DNA of 64,000 bases from Oleidesulfovibrio alaskensis DSM 16109 (GTDB taxonomy: Bacteria > Desulfobacterota > Desulfovibrionia > Desulfovibrionales > Desulfovibrionaceae), in the NCBI RefSeq assembly GCF_000482745.1, contig NZ_AXWQ01000013.1:1-64000 (forward strand), in the 5' to 3' direction. The translations under genes were made by a program, and so were the position numbers. The number at the start of each line of letters is the position of its first letter. Position 1 is the stretch's first letter. Of the stretch, positions 34,479 to 43,868 are shown one piece after another. The notes below the pieces were generated by a model. That model had not been told where the DNA came from. It did no database searches and saw nothing but the letters and a program-made list of their open reading frames with translations.

Positions 34479-35342
34479 ATGGCAAGACGTTGTGGTGCTG
34501 TTCTCTCTCTGCTTGCTTTTCTGCTGCTGGGGGCCGCCGGTGCCCGGGCCGAAAGCGAGCACACACTGAAACTCAACCTCGAAAGCGCGTACACAGCCAA
34601 GGCCGACCTTGATGACGGCGGCTCCTTTGCGCGCACATCGACCAGAGTGCGGGCAACATGGAACGAGTTTTCGTTCTTTTACCGTAACGACAACTATGAC
34701 TGGAGCGACACTTCCGGCATGCGCTTCGGCAGAGACGGCAAGACGCCCTTTGAAAACCTGCAGCGCATCGGCGTGATGTACAACGACACGTTCCGCATCA
34801 GCGGACCGTGGTTCACCACTGCCTCGCTGGGCATCACGTCCATGTTCGAAGAAGATTTCGTCAATGACAATCTGACGTTCTTCGGCGGCGGCATGGTGGG
34901 GTATGCCTTCAGCCCGCAGGCTTCTGTGGCGGCTGGTATTGCCGGCATACGCACTCCGCTGAAAACATACGCCTTCCCCATGTTCAGCGCACGCTATGCA
35001 GAAGGCCCGTGGACCCTGCAGCTGGGCTTTCCCAAAACGGAAGCACGCTATGCCGTGTCTGAGGCGCTGGATGTGCGGCTGGCAGCCGATTACGACATCG
35101 GAGTATACAGACTGCGCGACCACAGCCCGCTTGCCAAAGAAGGCTTTCTTGAAATGCGAGAAATCATCACCGGTCTGTACCTTGACTGGAAGCCTCTGGA
35201 CGGGCTGGTGCTTTCCGCCGGTCCCGAGCTTGTCTGGGGCCGCAGCATGAAGGTTTACGACGACAACGAAAACAGACGATGGGACAAGCAGGAGCCCGAC
35301 GCTGCCGCAGGCGGCCGGATCAGCATTTCCTACTCATTCTAG
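34479..35342 (+). CDS. outer-membrane beta-barrel-type protein
   Basis: A 287-aa exported protein with a clear signal peptide (cut near AGARA, about residue 23). The mature chain alternates in beta-barrel fashion (YTAKADLDDGGSFARTSTRV, WFTTASLGITSM, FGGGMVGYAFS) and ends in ISYSF, the terminal Phe expected for BAM-dependent outer-membrane insertion. No specific family recognised. CAGGAG precedes ATG 34479. The C-terminal third resembles that of the next gene. Confidence 0.75.
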   Translation: MARRCGAVLSLLAFLLLGAAGARAESEHTLKLNLESAYTAKADLDDGGSFARTSTRVRATWNEFSFFYRNDNYDWSDTSGMRFGRDGKTPFENLQRIGVMYNDTFRISGPWFTTASLGITSMFEEDFVNDNLTFFGGGMVGYAFSPQASVAAGIAGIRTPLKTYAFPMFSARYAEGPWTLQLGFPKTEARYAVSEALDVRLAADYDIGVYRLRDHSPLAKEGFLEMREIITGLYLDWKPLDGLVLSAGPELVWGRSMKVYDDNENRRWDKQEPDAAAGGRISISYSF

Positions 35343-35366
35343 CCTCAGCCTCAGGGCATTCAACGG

Positions 35367-35397
35367 CCGCGCTCCGCAGAGAGCGCGGCTTTTTTTT
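35367..35397 (+). terminator. intrinsic terminator
   Basis: An 8-bp stem CCGCGCTC/GAGCGCGG with a 6-nt loop followed by C and eight T residues, 24 bp after the barrel gene. Confidence 0.9.
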
Positions 35398-35488
35398 ACA
35401 TCCTGCCTGCGGCCGCAGACCCCGTCACCACGCCCCGCAGCCCTGTTTTTTTTCTTGCCCTGCCCGCAAAATGTATTACATAGCAACC

Positions 35489-36250
35489 ATGAACGTTTTG
35501 CATGCAGCTGCGCCGCGTAGCGCGTTTTCAACCGGCACATCCACAGGCAGACAACTGCGCCTGCGCCGCACAAAGGCGGCATGCCGTGCAGTGCTGCTTG
35601 CACTGCTGTTTGCGGTATTGCCTGCAGCGGCCTTTCCTGCCGGTGCAACGTCTCCGGTGCAGTCATCCGGAACCGGTGCAACAGATATTACAGGTGAAGA
35701 TACTGCTGTACCGGCAGGTTATCGGGGCAGCTACTATACTTTTGCACTGGGCTTTACCGGCAGCGGAAACGAGGCGGAAGTGCTGCGCAAGCTGGATGAG
35801 GCAGCCCGGCATGACGACCCCGTGCTGCTTTTTGCCGTCACTCCGGCGGCAGATACGGCAGGTTCTCTGCTTGCAGTGCCCATCACGCCGGAAATCAGCC
35901 TGCTGGGCGATTCGTCCGGTGCGCAAGACCTGACCACCTTTTCTGCAGAGACATATGGCAACGCCCGTGCCACGCTGTACTATTCCGATGCCCCCGACTG
36001 GGCCATCCGCTCGCAGATTGCCACCGATGTGGTGCCCGTGCCCGCAGGAGATGACGCACAGCGCATGGCTCTGGAAATGCAGGGAGTACGCGCCGGAATA
36101 TACATGGACTGGTCCCCCACCGAACGTCTGCAGCTTTCTTTCGGGCCTGAATACGGCACGGCCAGAAACATTCCCCTGCTGGGAAATCCCAACCCTGCAG
36201 AAGCAGAACATGGCGCCGGAGCCCGTTTTCATTTCCGCTGGAATTTCTGA
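35489..36250 (+). CDS. exported protein with outer-membrane-type C-terminus
   Basis: About 253 aa, with a long basic N-region and hydrophobic segment (AVLLALLFAVLPAAAF), hence a signal peptide ending about residue 50. The C-terminus GIYMDWSPTERLQLSFGPEYG...RFHFRWNF parallels the previous gene's GLYLDWKPLDGLVLSAGPEL...ISISYSF, so the two look distantly paralogous. The middle is shorter and poor in recognisable strands. Start is uncertain: ATG 35471 and ATG 35489 both lack a ribosome site, and a later start is possible. Confidence 0.55.
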   Translation: MNVLHAAAPRSAFSTGTSTGRQLRLRRTKAACRAVLLALLFAVLPAAAFPAGATSPVQSSGTGATDITGEDTAVPAGYRGSYYTFALGFTGSGNEAEVLRKLDEAARHDDPVLLFAVTPAADTAGSLLAVPITPEISLLGDSSGAQDLTTFSAETYGNARATLYYSDAPDWAIRSQIATDVVPVPAGDDAQRMALEMQGVRAGIYMDWSPTERLQLSFGPEYGTARNIPLLGNPNPAEAEHGAGARFHFRWNF

Positions 36251-36391
36251 CGGTGTGCCGTTGGCAAACCGGCCGCCCGCACCGCGGGCACAACACAGCT
36301 GACCTGCCACCGGAAATCGGGTCCGGTCTGTACAACCTGCGCCTGAGCGCCGTCGTGAAAAGAACATGCGGCGCCACACCGCAAAATGATT

Positions 36392-36431
36392 CTGCCGGAC
36401 TGTTACCGCATATGCGGTAACAGTCCGGCAG
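36392..36431. repeat. perfect 40-bp palindrome
   Basis: Twenty bases from 36392 are repeated exactly in inverted form to 36431, centred on CATATG with no loop. It lies between the convergent barrel-like gene and pgk. In RNA it would make a hairpin of about 18 bp. T runs after it are weak on both strands, so it is a likely bidirectional terminator or a protein-binding site. Confidence 0.85.
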
Positions 36432-36522
36432 GGGACTGCTGTTTCAGATATAACGAAGGAAAACCGGTGCGGCAGCAGCCGGTGGCGGCACAAGCTCACC
36501 GGCAGTTACGCCCTCGCAGTGC

Positions 36523-37701
36523 TCAGGCTTTTGCGCGCTGTTCCAGCATGGCCACTGCCGGCAGCTCCTTGCCTTCCAGAAACTCCAGAAAAGCCCCTCC
36601 GCCCGTGGATATATAGGATACGCCGTCACGGACGCCGTATTTATCCACAGCGGCCACAGTGTCACCGCCGCCGGCGATGGAAAAGGCGCTGCTTTGCGCC
36701 ACAGCCCTGCACAGCGCTTCTGTACCGGCACCGAAGGCATCAAACTCGAACACCCCGACAGGTCCGTTCCACACGATGGTTCCTGCTCCGCGCAGCACCT
36801 CTGCATACATGGCGGCGGTTTGCGGCCCGATGTCCATAATCATCTCATTCTCGGCCACCTGATCCACCGGCTTGCAGACAGGCGTTGCAGTTTCGGCAAA
36901 CTCCGTGGCCACCACCACATCCACAGGCACGGGAATCTCTCCTCCGGCTGCGGCTGCGGCCTGCATCAGGCGGGCGGCTTCGGCCACCAGATCTTCTTCA
37001 TACAGTGATTTGCCCACGGCAAAACCTGCGGCACGGATAAACGTATTGGCAATGCCCCCGCCCACAATAAGCTTGTCGACCTTGGAGGAAAGCGTTTCCA
37101 GCAGAGTGAGCTTGGTCGAGACCTTGGAACCGCCGATGATGCCAACTACAGGGTGGCGCGGGGCGCCAAGGGCCTTGCCCAGAGCTTCCAGTTCCGCCGC
37201 CAGCAGCGGGCCCGCGCAGGCCACGGGAGCAAATGCGGCAACGGCATGGGTGGAAGCCTGCGCACGGTGCGCCGTGCCGAAAGCATCCATCACATAAACA
37301 TCGCACAGGGCCGCCATGCGCCTGCCCAGCTCTTCGTCGTTCTTTTTTTCGCCCTTGTTGAAGCGTACATTCTCTGTCAGCACCACGCCGCCTTCGGGCA
37401 CATCCACCCCGTCCAGCCAGTCCCGCACCACCGGCACGGGGCAGCCCAGAATATCGGCCAGCCGTGCCGCCACAGGCGCCATGGATGCCGATTCGTCAAA
37501 CGCGCCTTCTGCCGGACGGCCCAGATGCGACATCACCATAACCCGTGCTCCTGCCTGCATGGCAAGGCGGATGGTAGGCGCGGCTGCGCGCAGCCTGTTG
37601 TCGTTGGCCACCGCCCCGTCCTTGATGGGAGCGTTCAGGTCCTCGCGGATAAGCACACGCTTTCCGCGCAGATCAAGATCAGTCATTTTCAGTACGTTCA
37701 T
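36523..37701 (-). CDS. pgk: phosphoglycerate kinase
   Basis: Pgk makes ATP from 1,3-bisphosphoglycerate in glycolysis. The 392-aa protein has the RVLIREDLNAPI N-terminal motif (usually RVDFNVP-like), VMVMSHLGRP, GGSKVSTKL, the GGGIANTF hinge region and the nucleotide-binding GPVGVFE and GGGDTVAAV. ATG 37701 has AGGAGA 9 nt before it. tkt lies upstream on the same strand, separated by a terminator. Confidence 0.98.
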   Translation of the reverse strand: MNVLKMTDLDLRGKRVLIREDLNAPIKDGAVANDNRLRAAAPTIRLAMQAGARVMVMSHLGRPAEGAFDESASMAPVAARLADILGCPVPVVRDWLDGVDVPEGGVVLTENVRFNKGEKKNDEELGRRMAALCDVYVMDAFGTAHRAQASTHAVAAFAPVACAGPLLAAELEALGKALGAPRHPVVGIIGGSKVSTKLTLLETLSSKVDKLIVGGGIANTFIRAAGFAVGKSLYEEDLVAEAARLMQAAAAAGGEIPVPVDVVVATEFAETATPVCKPVDQVAENEMIMDIGPQTAAMYAEVLRGAGTIVWNGPVGVFEFDAFGAGTEALCRAVAQSSAFSIAGGGDTVAAVDKYGVRDGVSYISTGGGAFLEFLEGKELPAVAMLEQRAKA

Positions 37702-37740
37702 ATGAAGTCTCCTGCGGGCTAAGACTGAAGGATACAGCAT

Positions 37741-37783
37741 AAAAAAGGTGCGAATGTGATCATGCATCACACCCGCACCTTTT
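37741..37783 (-). terminator. terminator between tkt and pgk
   Basis: A long stem in which AAAAGGTGCG pairs with CGCACCTTTT and an inner ATGTGAT with ATCACAC-like bases. The minus strand continues with TTTTTT (37746-37741) after the stem. It starts about 40 bp after the tkt stop. Confidence 0.8.
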
Positions 37784-37824
37784 GTTGTACATGGAACAGC
37801 GTCCGGGGTCATCCCCGAAAAACG

Positions 37825-39819
37825 CTACAGCACTTCTTTTGCCACGGCAGCCACATTGTCTGCCGTAAAGCCGAAGTGTTCGAACAGCACCTTGCCGGGG
37901 GCGGATTCGCCAAAGGTGGTCATACCCACCACGCGGCCTTTAAGCCCCACGTATTTCCACCAGAAGTCAGAAGCGGCGGCTTCAACGGCCACACGGGCCT
38001 CAACAGCTGCGGGCAGTACCGATTCACGGTAGGCGGCGTCCTGCCGGTCGAAGATATTGCTGCACGGCATGGAAACAAGCCGTACCCTGCGGCCTTCGGC
38101 TGTCAGCCTGTCGCAGGCTCCGGCGGCCACGCCCACTTCCGAACCGGTGGCGATAAGGATGACTTCCGGGGTACCCTCGCAGTCACGCAGCACATAACCG
38201 CCGCGGGCGATGTTCCGCACTGCGGCATCATCACGCTGCATGAAAGGCACACCCTGCCGCGTAAACGACAGCGCTGTGGGGCCGTTTTTGTATTCAACGG
38301 CACTCTGCCAGGCAACCTGAGTTTCCACGGTATCGCAGGGGCGCCACACATGAGCCCCGGGAATAAGACGCAGACCGGCCAGCTGTTCCACCGGCTGGTG
38401 CGTGGGGCCGTCTTCGCCCACACCGATGGAGTCGTGCGTCAGCACCCAGACGGTGCGGATGCCCATCAGCGCGGAAAGACGGAACGCATTTTTGGCGTAA
38501 TCGGAGAAGATGAGGAACGTACCGGCGTAAGGCAGGAAGCCGCCATGCAGGGTCAGGCCGTTCATGATGGCACCCATGGCGAACTCACGCACACCATAGG
38601 AAATATAGTTGCCGCCCCAGTTGGCGCTGTCCAGCAGCCTGCTGCCGCTCCATTTGGTACCTACGGAGCCGGTAAGGTCGGCGGAACCGCCCACCATTTC
38701 GGGCAGCGCAGGGCCGATGGCTTCAAGCGATTTGTTGCAGGCCTTGCGGGTGGCAAGGTTTTCGGCAGCGGCCACAATCTGCGCCAGTGCTTTTTCGCAA
38801 AGCTCCTTCCAGCCTTCGGGCAGATCGCCTGCCATGCGGCGGGTGAATTCCGCGGCAAGCGCAGGGTGTGCTGCGGCATAAGCAGCAAACATGTCATCCC
38901 ATACCTGCTGGGCGGCAGCGCCTCTGGGCCGTGCGTCCCAACCTGCATACACATCGGCCGGAATCTCGAACGGAGGATGATTCCAACCTATGTTGGCGCG
39001 GGTGGCGGCTATTTCATCCGCACCCAGCGGCGCACCGTGCACTTTGCTGGAATCAGCCATATTGGGGGCGCCCATGCCTATCTTGGTCTTGCAGCAGATC
39101 AGGCTGGGACGTCCTGTTTCTGCTCTGGCTTCTTCAATGGCTTTGCGCACGGCTTCGGCATCGTGCCCGTCCACACCGGCCACCACATGCCAGCCGTAGG
39201 CACGGAAACGGGCGGGGGTATCATCGCCGAACCAGCTGTCAATACGACCGTCAATGGAAATGCCGTTATCATCGTACAGCGCCACAAGCTTGCCCAGGCC
39301 CAGCGTACCGGCCAGAGAGCAGGCTTCATGCGACAGACCTTCCATCATGCAGCCGTCACCCAGAAACACATAGGTGTGGTGATCGACAACGGTGAATCCG
39401 TCGCGGTTGAAGGCTTCGGCCAGCATGCGCTCTGCCATGGCCATGCCCACGGCCGTGGCGATGCCCTGCCCCAGCGGGCCGGTGGTAGTTTCCACGCCGG
39501 GGGTCACGCCGTATTCGGGGTGGCCCGGAGTTTTGGAATGCAGCTGCCGGAAATTTCTGATGTCGTCGATGCTGAGATCGTAGCCGGAAAGGTGCAGCAG
39601 CGAATAAATAAGCATGGAACCGTGTCCGTTGGAAAGCACGAAGCGGTCGCGGTCTGCCCAGCCGGGGTTGGCGGGGTTATGCTTCATGAAATCGTTCCAC
39701 AGAACTTCGGCCATGTCGGCCATACCCATGGGCGCACCGGGGTGGCCTGATTTGGCCTTTTCCACGGCGTCCATGCTGAGTGCGCGGATAGCGTTGGCAA
39801 GATCCTTGCGGGAAGCCAT
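37825..39819 (-). CDS. tkt: transketolase
   Basis: A 664-aa thiamine-diphosphate enzyme of the pentose phosphate pathway. Seen are GHPGAPMGMADMAEVLW, the ThDP motif GDGCMMEGLSHEA with its downstream ALYDDNGISIDG, the pyrimidine-domain Glu in VREFAMGAIMNGL, and HDSIGVGEDGPTHQPVEQ. With rpe just upstream on the same strand it forms the non-oxidative pentose branch, which also supplies sedoheptulose 7-phosphate for gmhA. Confidence 0.99.
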   Translation of the reverse strand: MASRKDLANAIRALSMDAVEKAKSGHPGAPMGMADMAEVLWNDFMKHNPANPGWADRDRFVLSNGHGSMLIYSLLHLSGYDLSIDDIRNFRQLHSKTPGHPEYGVTPGVETTTGPLGQGIATAVGMAMAERMLAEAFNRDGFTVVDHHTYVFLGDGCMMEGLSHEACSLAGTLGLGKLVALYDDNGISIDGRIDSWFGDDTPARFRAYGWHVVAGVDGHDAEAVRKAIEEARAETGRPSLICCKTKIGMGAPNMADSSKVHGAPLGADEIAATRANIGWNHPPFEIPADVYAGWDARPRGAAAQQVWDDMFAAYAAAHPALAAEFTRRMAGDLPEGWKELCEKALAQIVAAAENLATRKACNKSLEAIGPALPEMVGGSADLTGSVGTKWSGSRLLDSANWGGNYISYGVREFAMGAIMNGLTLHGGFLPYAGTFLIFSDYAKNAFRLSALMGIRTVWVLTHDSIGVGEDGPTHQPVEQLAGLRLIPGAHVWRPCDTVETQVAWQSAVEYKNGPTALSFTRQGVPFMQRDDAAVRNIARGGYVLRDCEGTPEVILIATGSEVGVAAGACDRLTAEGRRVRLVSMPCSNIFDRQDAAYRESVLPAAVEARVAVEAAASDFWWKYVGLKGRVVGMTTFGESAPGKVLFEHFGFTADNVAAVAKEVL

Positions 39820-40006
39820 CTGATCCTCCTGAAGAGTGACTGATTGCCGGTGCGTAAACCCGCGCCGGCTGGTGCATCCCTAGTCGCTTGAAGCGGGGAA
39901 GACAACCACTGAAATCATTTTTCAAAAAACGGCGGCACCGACGACACCGCGGCACCATCCGCCGGACGCGACTGTTCATCCGCACAGGAATCAAGCCGGA
40001 AGCCCG

Positions 40007-40033
40007 AAAAAGGGGCACGTGTTACCGTGCCCC
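40007..40033 (-). terminator. intrinsic terminator of rpe
   Basis: Minus-strand stem GGGGCACG/CGTGCCCC (40033-40026 with 40019-40012) followed by TTTTT, 17 bp after the rpe stop. Confidence 0.8.
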
Positions 40034-40050
40034 GTTCCATTACATGACTG

Positions 40051-40704
40051 CTACCGGGCTGCCGCTGCCTGAAAGGCATCGTGCCGCTGACGATAGGGAG
40101 GATGCCCGAAAAAAGCAGATCCGGAGACCAGCACATCCGCCCCGCGGCGCACCAGCTCCGGTGTGTTTTCAGGATCCACGCCGCCATCTACCTGAATGAG
40201 GGTTTTCAGCCCTCTGGCGGTGATCATGGCGGAAAGTTCTTCTATTTTTCGCATGGTGAAGGGTATGAACTTCTGCCCGCCGAAGCCGGGGTTGACGCTC
40301 ATGATCAGCACCATGTCTAGCTGATCCAGCACGTACTCAAGCACACAGAGCGGCGTATGCGGATTGAGAGCCACGCCGCACTGAACGCCCATGCGGCGGA
40401 TTTCGCTCAGGGTACGCTCCAGATGGTTTGTGGCTTCGGCGTGCACCACCAGCATATCGGCACCGGCGTCGGCAAAATCCGCTATATAGCGTTCGGGTGC
40501 CTGCACCATCAGGTGCACATCAAAAAAAAGTCCGCTGGCTTTGCGCAGCTTTTTGATGATGGGTGCTCCCAGCGTGATGTTAGGCACAAACATGCCGTCC
40601 ATGACATCCCAGTGCACCCACGAAAGGCCTGCGTCTTCAAGAGCGGCAAGTTCGTCCGCCAGCCTTCCGTAGTCGGAAGAAAGCAACGAAGGAGATAAAA
40701 TCAT
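40051..40704 (-). CDS. rpe: ribulose-phosphate 3-epimerase
   Basis: A 217-aa TIM-barrel enzyme interconverting ribulose 5-phosphate and xylulose 5-phosphate. Metal and catalytic residues are visible in SPSLLSSDY, WVHWDVMDGMFVPNITLG, FDVHLMV, SVNPGFGGQKF and QVDGGV. The start lies 18 bp after the MerR-type gene, so both are probably on one transcript. Confidence 0.98.
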   Translation of the reverse strand: MILSPSLLSSDYGRLADELAALEDAGLSWVHWDVMDGMFVPNITLGAPIIKKLRKASGLFFDVHLMVQAPERYIADFADAGADMLVVHAEATNHLERTLSEIRRMGVQCGVALNPHTPLCVLEYVLDQLDMVLIMSVNPGFGGQKFIPFTMRKIEELSAMITARGLKTLIQVDGGVDPENTPELVRRGADVLVSGSAFFGHPPYRQRHDAFQAAAAR

Positions 40705-40722
40705 AGTGGTTCCCCGGGACCG

Positions 40723-41094
40723 TTACATGCGGTCCGTTCCGGCAGCGTGCAGCATGGTGCGCAGCACCTGAAGCTCGTCTATGACTTCCCGCACGATACC
40801 GTTTTCAGCCACAGGCGCGGCAGGGGCGCATGTCTGCGGCTCCGCCTGCTGCTTCCGGCTGCTTTGCTGTTCCGCCAGCACTTTTCTGGCGCCTTCAATG
40901 GTCAACCCCTGCTCATGCAGCATGTACCGTATCTGCCTGAGCAGCGCTATGTTCTCTTCGGTGTACAGGCGCTGACCGCTTTCTGCACGCTCCGGCACCA
41001 GCTGGGGAAACTCCGTTTCCCAGAAGCGCAGAACATACGTCTTCAGGTTGAGTAATCTGGCGGCTTCGCCTATCCGGTAAACGGTGCCTGACAT
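40723..41094 (-). CDS. MerR family transcriptional regulator
   Basis: A 123-aa protein with a MerR-type winged helix: YRIGEAARLLNLKTYVLRFWETEFPQLVPERAESGQRLYTEENIALLRQIRYML is spread over residues 5-60, followed by a short helix and a low-complexity linker (Gln/Pro/Ala). Small MerR proteins of this kind are often found next to phenylalanyl-tRNA synthetase genes, as here. No effector-binding Cys or domain is seen. ATG 41094 follows GGGAG. Confidence 0.9.
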   Translation of the reverse strand: MSGTVYRIGEAARLLNLKTYVLRFWETEFPQLVPERAESGQRLYTEENIALLRQIRYMLHEQGLTIEGARKVLAEQQSSRKQQAEPQTCAPAAPVAENGIVREVIDELQVLRTMLHAAGTDRM

Positions 41095-41255
41095 GCCTTC
41101 TCCCTTTGCTGGAAGCAGCACGCACCAGCCGGTGCTGCGGATGTCCGTCCGTGCCGCGGCAAGGGCATATGCCCGCAGGCGGCGCGTCAGCCACGTCCGA
41201 CCATATGACGGAATGCCGACGAAACGAATGATTCCCTGCTGTTAAGCGCAACCTT

Positions 41256-41292
41256 CACAGCACTGTCCGGCCGCACGCCGGACAGTGCTGTG
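41256..41292 (-). terminator. long hairpin after pheT
   Basis: A perfect 16-bp stem (41256-41271 with 41277-41292) with a 5-nt loop, 14 bp after the pheT stop. The minus strand lacks a T run after it, so it may be a Rho-type or processing/stability hairpin rather than a full intrinsic terminator. The MerR-type gene starts about 160 bp further on. Confidence 0.55.
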
Positions 41293-41306
41293 GCGGATAT
41301 ATGCGT

Positions 41307-43709
41307 CTAGATACGGACTCCCAATGCTTCCGTAAGCGATTCTGCCACTTTGTCGCGTTCCTTGTCCACTTCCTTGTCCTTGAGGGTACGCTCAGCATGT
41401 CTGAACGTAAGCCGGAAGGTCAGGTTGCGCTCCGGAGTCCCGCCTTCAGGCGTTTCCGGTTCAAACACGTCAACCAGCACGATGTCGCTGAACAGCTTCA
41501 GGCTCATGCCGCGTACATGGTCTGTCACGGCAGACACAGGCACGGAGGCAGACGCCATGACGGTGATGTCGCGCTTGACCGGCGGAAACACCGGCAACGC
41601 GCTGAACTGCACCGCCACATCGCGGCAAAGGGTACGCAGCGCGTCCAGATCGATTTCCGCCATCCACACGTCCTTGCGGGCATGATAGGCATCGGCGATA
41701 TCGGGTTTTACGCGGCCTGCCACGCCCGCGCACACACTGCCCGCGCGTATTTCCACGCAGGGCAGCAGCCAGCTGTGATCCTTGCGCAGGGTAAAGGCAG
41801 CCGGACCGAGATTAAGCACGCGCAGCAGATGCTCCACAATACCCTTAAGGTCTTCGTAGCCGGCATCTTCTTCGCGGCGGGGCCAGCCGTCCTGATAGCG
41901 CTGACCGTAAACCAGCAGCCCGAGCCTGCCCGATTCACGCGCGGTAGTGTCAGACGACTGGTCGGCCTCGAATATGTGCGCCAGTTCAAACACCTGAAGT
42001 CCGGTGCTGCCCTGAGCAAGGTTGTGCCGCAGAGTGTTCAGCAGACCGGGAGCAAGTTCTGTGCGCAGCACGTCCTGCTCCGAGGTCAGCGGATTCATGA
42101 TGGATATGCGGTTGCCGGCAGGCAGGCCGAGAAAATCAAGATCCTTGTGCCCCACAAAGCTGTAGTTCACAGCCTCGTTAAGCCCCAGACCGCGGCCCCA
42201 TGCCTTGATACGCGCCCAGAATTCATATTCGCTGTCCGTACGGCCCTGCTCCAGCGGCTTGGAAACTTTGGGCAGCACGGGAGGAATGTTGTCCATACCG
42301 TAAACACGGCCGACTTCTTCTATCAGGTCGGCTTCGCGTTCAAGGTCGTGCCGGTGACTGGGGGCGGTTACCGTCCATTCGGGCGTATCAGCACCGCTCA
42401 GCGTGCATCCGAGCTTCTGCAGCGTTTCACGGCAGAAGCCGTCATCAAGCGATATGCCCAGAAGCGCTGCAGCACGGGCGGGGCGGAACCGCAGCTGTGC
42501 AGCCTGCCACGGAGCGGGCTCTGCACGGCATACGCCGGGACGCAGCACGCCGCCGCTCAGTTCGCACATCAGCTGGGCTGCGCGGTTCATGGCAAATGTG
42601 GAAAGCACCTGATCCACACCGCGCTCGAACCGGTAGGAAGATTCACTGCTCAGCCCCAGCCTGCGGGCTGTTCTGCGAATGGTGGCCGGTTTGAAGACGG
42701 CGCATTCCAGAAACACCCTGCGGCTGGCATCGTTGATTTCAGTGTTGGCTCCGCCCATCACACCGGCCAGCGCCACGGCTTTGGCGCCGTCCCTGATGAG
42801 CAGGTCCGATGCCTTGAGCACCCGTTCCTGACCGTCCAGAGTGGTAAAGCGCTCACCCTCCGCCGCCGTTTCCACGACGATGCGTGCCCCTTCAAGCAGG
42901 TCAAGGTCAAAGGCATGCAGCGGCTGGCCGAGTTCCATAAGAATATAGTTGGTCACATCCACAATGGCGGAAATGGGACGCACACCCACCGACTTGAGCC
43001 GGTGGCGCATCCAGAGCGGAGAAGGACAGGTGCTGATACCTTCGATGATGCGGCCCTGATACACTGGGCACTGCGCACCGTCTGCAATGGCTATGGTCAC
43101 GTCACTGCCGGCGTCTTCGCCCTGTTCGCGCAGTTCAAGCTGCGGCATGGTCAGCGGCAGATCAAAGGCAAGCGCCACTTCGCGTGCCAGCCCCAGAACA
43201 GAAAGGCAGTCTGCCCTGTTGGGGGTGATGCTGATATCGAGCACCGTGTCGTCAAGCTGCAGCAGGTCGACCAGCCGCACGCCGGGTACAGAATCCTGCG
43301 GCAACACCATGATGCCGTCGGATTCGTCGGAAAGCTCAAGCTCGGATTCGGAACAGATCATCCCGCAGGAAGGCTGTCCGCGCAGCTTGGCTTTTTTGAT
43401 TTTCAATCCGGAAGGCATGGTGACGCCCACTTTGGCCACCGGCACCTTCTGTCCGGCAGCCACGTTGGGCGCGCCGCACACGATATCCAGCACCTCGGTG
43501 CCTACGTCCACCCTGCACACGGACAGCTTGTCCGCTTCGGGGTGGCGGCCGCATTCAAGCACATGGCCCACTACTATGTCGGCTATGGCGTCGAACGGGC
43601 GGATAATTTCCTCAAGCTCAAGACCCAGCATGGTCAGCCGGTCGCCCAGCTCCTGTGCCGTGCCTGTATAGGGAACAAATTCCCGCAGCCAATTAAGACT
43701 AAGAAGCAT
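41307..43709 (-). CDS. pheT: phenylalanyl-tRNA synthetase beta subunit
   Basis: The 800-aa beta subunit with the tRNA-binding OB domain (IVVGHVLECGRHPEADKLSVC, CGAPNVAAGQKVPVA), the B3/B4 editing domain, the B5 domain with ITPNRADCLSVLGLAREVA, and the C-terminal anticodon-binding domain (FPPVKRDITV). ATG 43709 follows GGGAG. It lies 159 bp downstream of pheS. Confidence 0.98.
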   Translation of the reverse strand: MLLSLNWLREFVPYTGTAQELGDRLTMLGLELEEIIRPFDAIADIVVGHVLECGRHPEADKLSVCRVDVGTEVLDIVCGAPNVAAGQKVPVAKVGVTMPSGLKIKKAKLRGQPSCGMICSESELELSDESDGIMVLPQDSVPGVRLVDLLQLDDTVLDISITPNRADCLSVLGLAREVALAFDLPLTMPQLELREQGEDAGSDVTIAIADGAQCPVYQGRIIEGISTCPSPLWMRHRLKSVGVRPISAIVDVTNYILMELGQPLHAFDLDLLEGARIVVETAAEGERFTTLDGQERVLKASDLLIRDGAKAVALAGVMGGANTEINDASRRVFLECAVFKPATIRRTARRLGLSSESSYRFERGVDQVLSTFAMNRAAQLMCELSGGVLRPGVCRAEPAPWQAAQLRFRPARAAALLGISLDDGFCRETLQKLGCTLSGADTPEWTVTAPSHRHDLEREADLIEEVGRVYGMDNIPPVLPKVSKPLEQGRTDSEYEFWARIKAWGRGLGLNEAVNYSFVGHKDLDFLGLPAGNRISIMNPLTSEQDVLRTELAPGLLNTLRHNLAQGSTGLQVFELAHIFEADQSSDTTARESGRLGLLVYGQRYQDGWPRREEDAGYEDLKGIVEHLLRVLNLGPAAFTLRKDHSWLLPCVEIRAGSVCAGVAGRVKPDIADAYHARKDVWMAEIDLDALRTLCRDVAVQFSALPVFPPVKRDITVMASASVPVSAVTDHVRGMSLKLFSDIVLVDVFEPETPEGGTPERNLTFRLTFRHAERTLKDKEVDKERDKVAESLTEALGVRI

Positions 43710-43868
43710 CCTCGTCTCCCGTGGCCGGACAGCGAGTCCGGTCATGCAGGCTTGAATTCTGGTTTGCCGCGCATCCGGCAGGCCACGCAGCGGGGCACAT
43801 GCAGCGCCCCGCAGCAAATACGCAACAGGTCATCCGCACCGGCCCGCAGGCCGCGCGGCACAACCGCA

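Noticed and set aside
35279..35470. Longer N-terminus for the gene ending at 36250
   Set aside because: The extension would start inside the previous coding region and read through a strong intrinsic terminator at 35367-35397.
37756..39750. Open frame of 664 codons on the plus strand
   Set aside because: It is the mirror of transketolase, with no domain sense or ribosome site.
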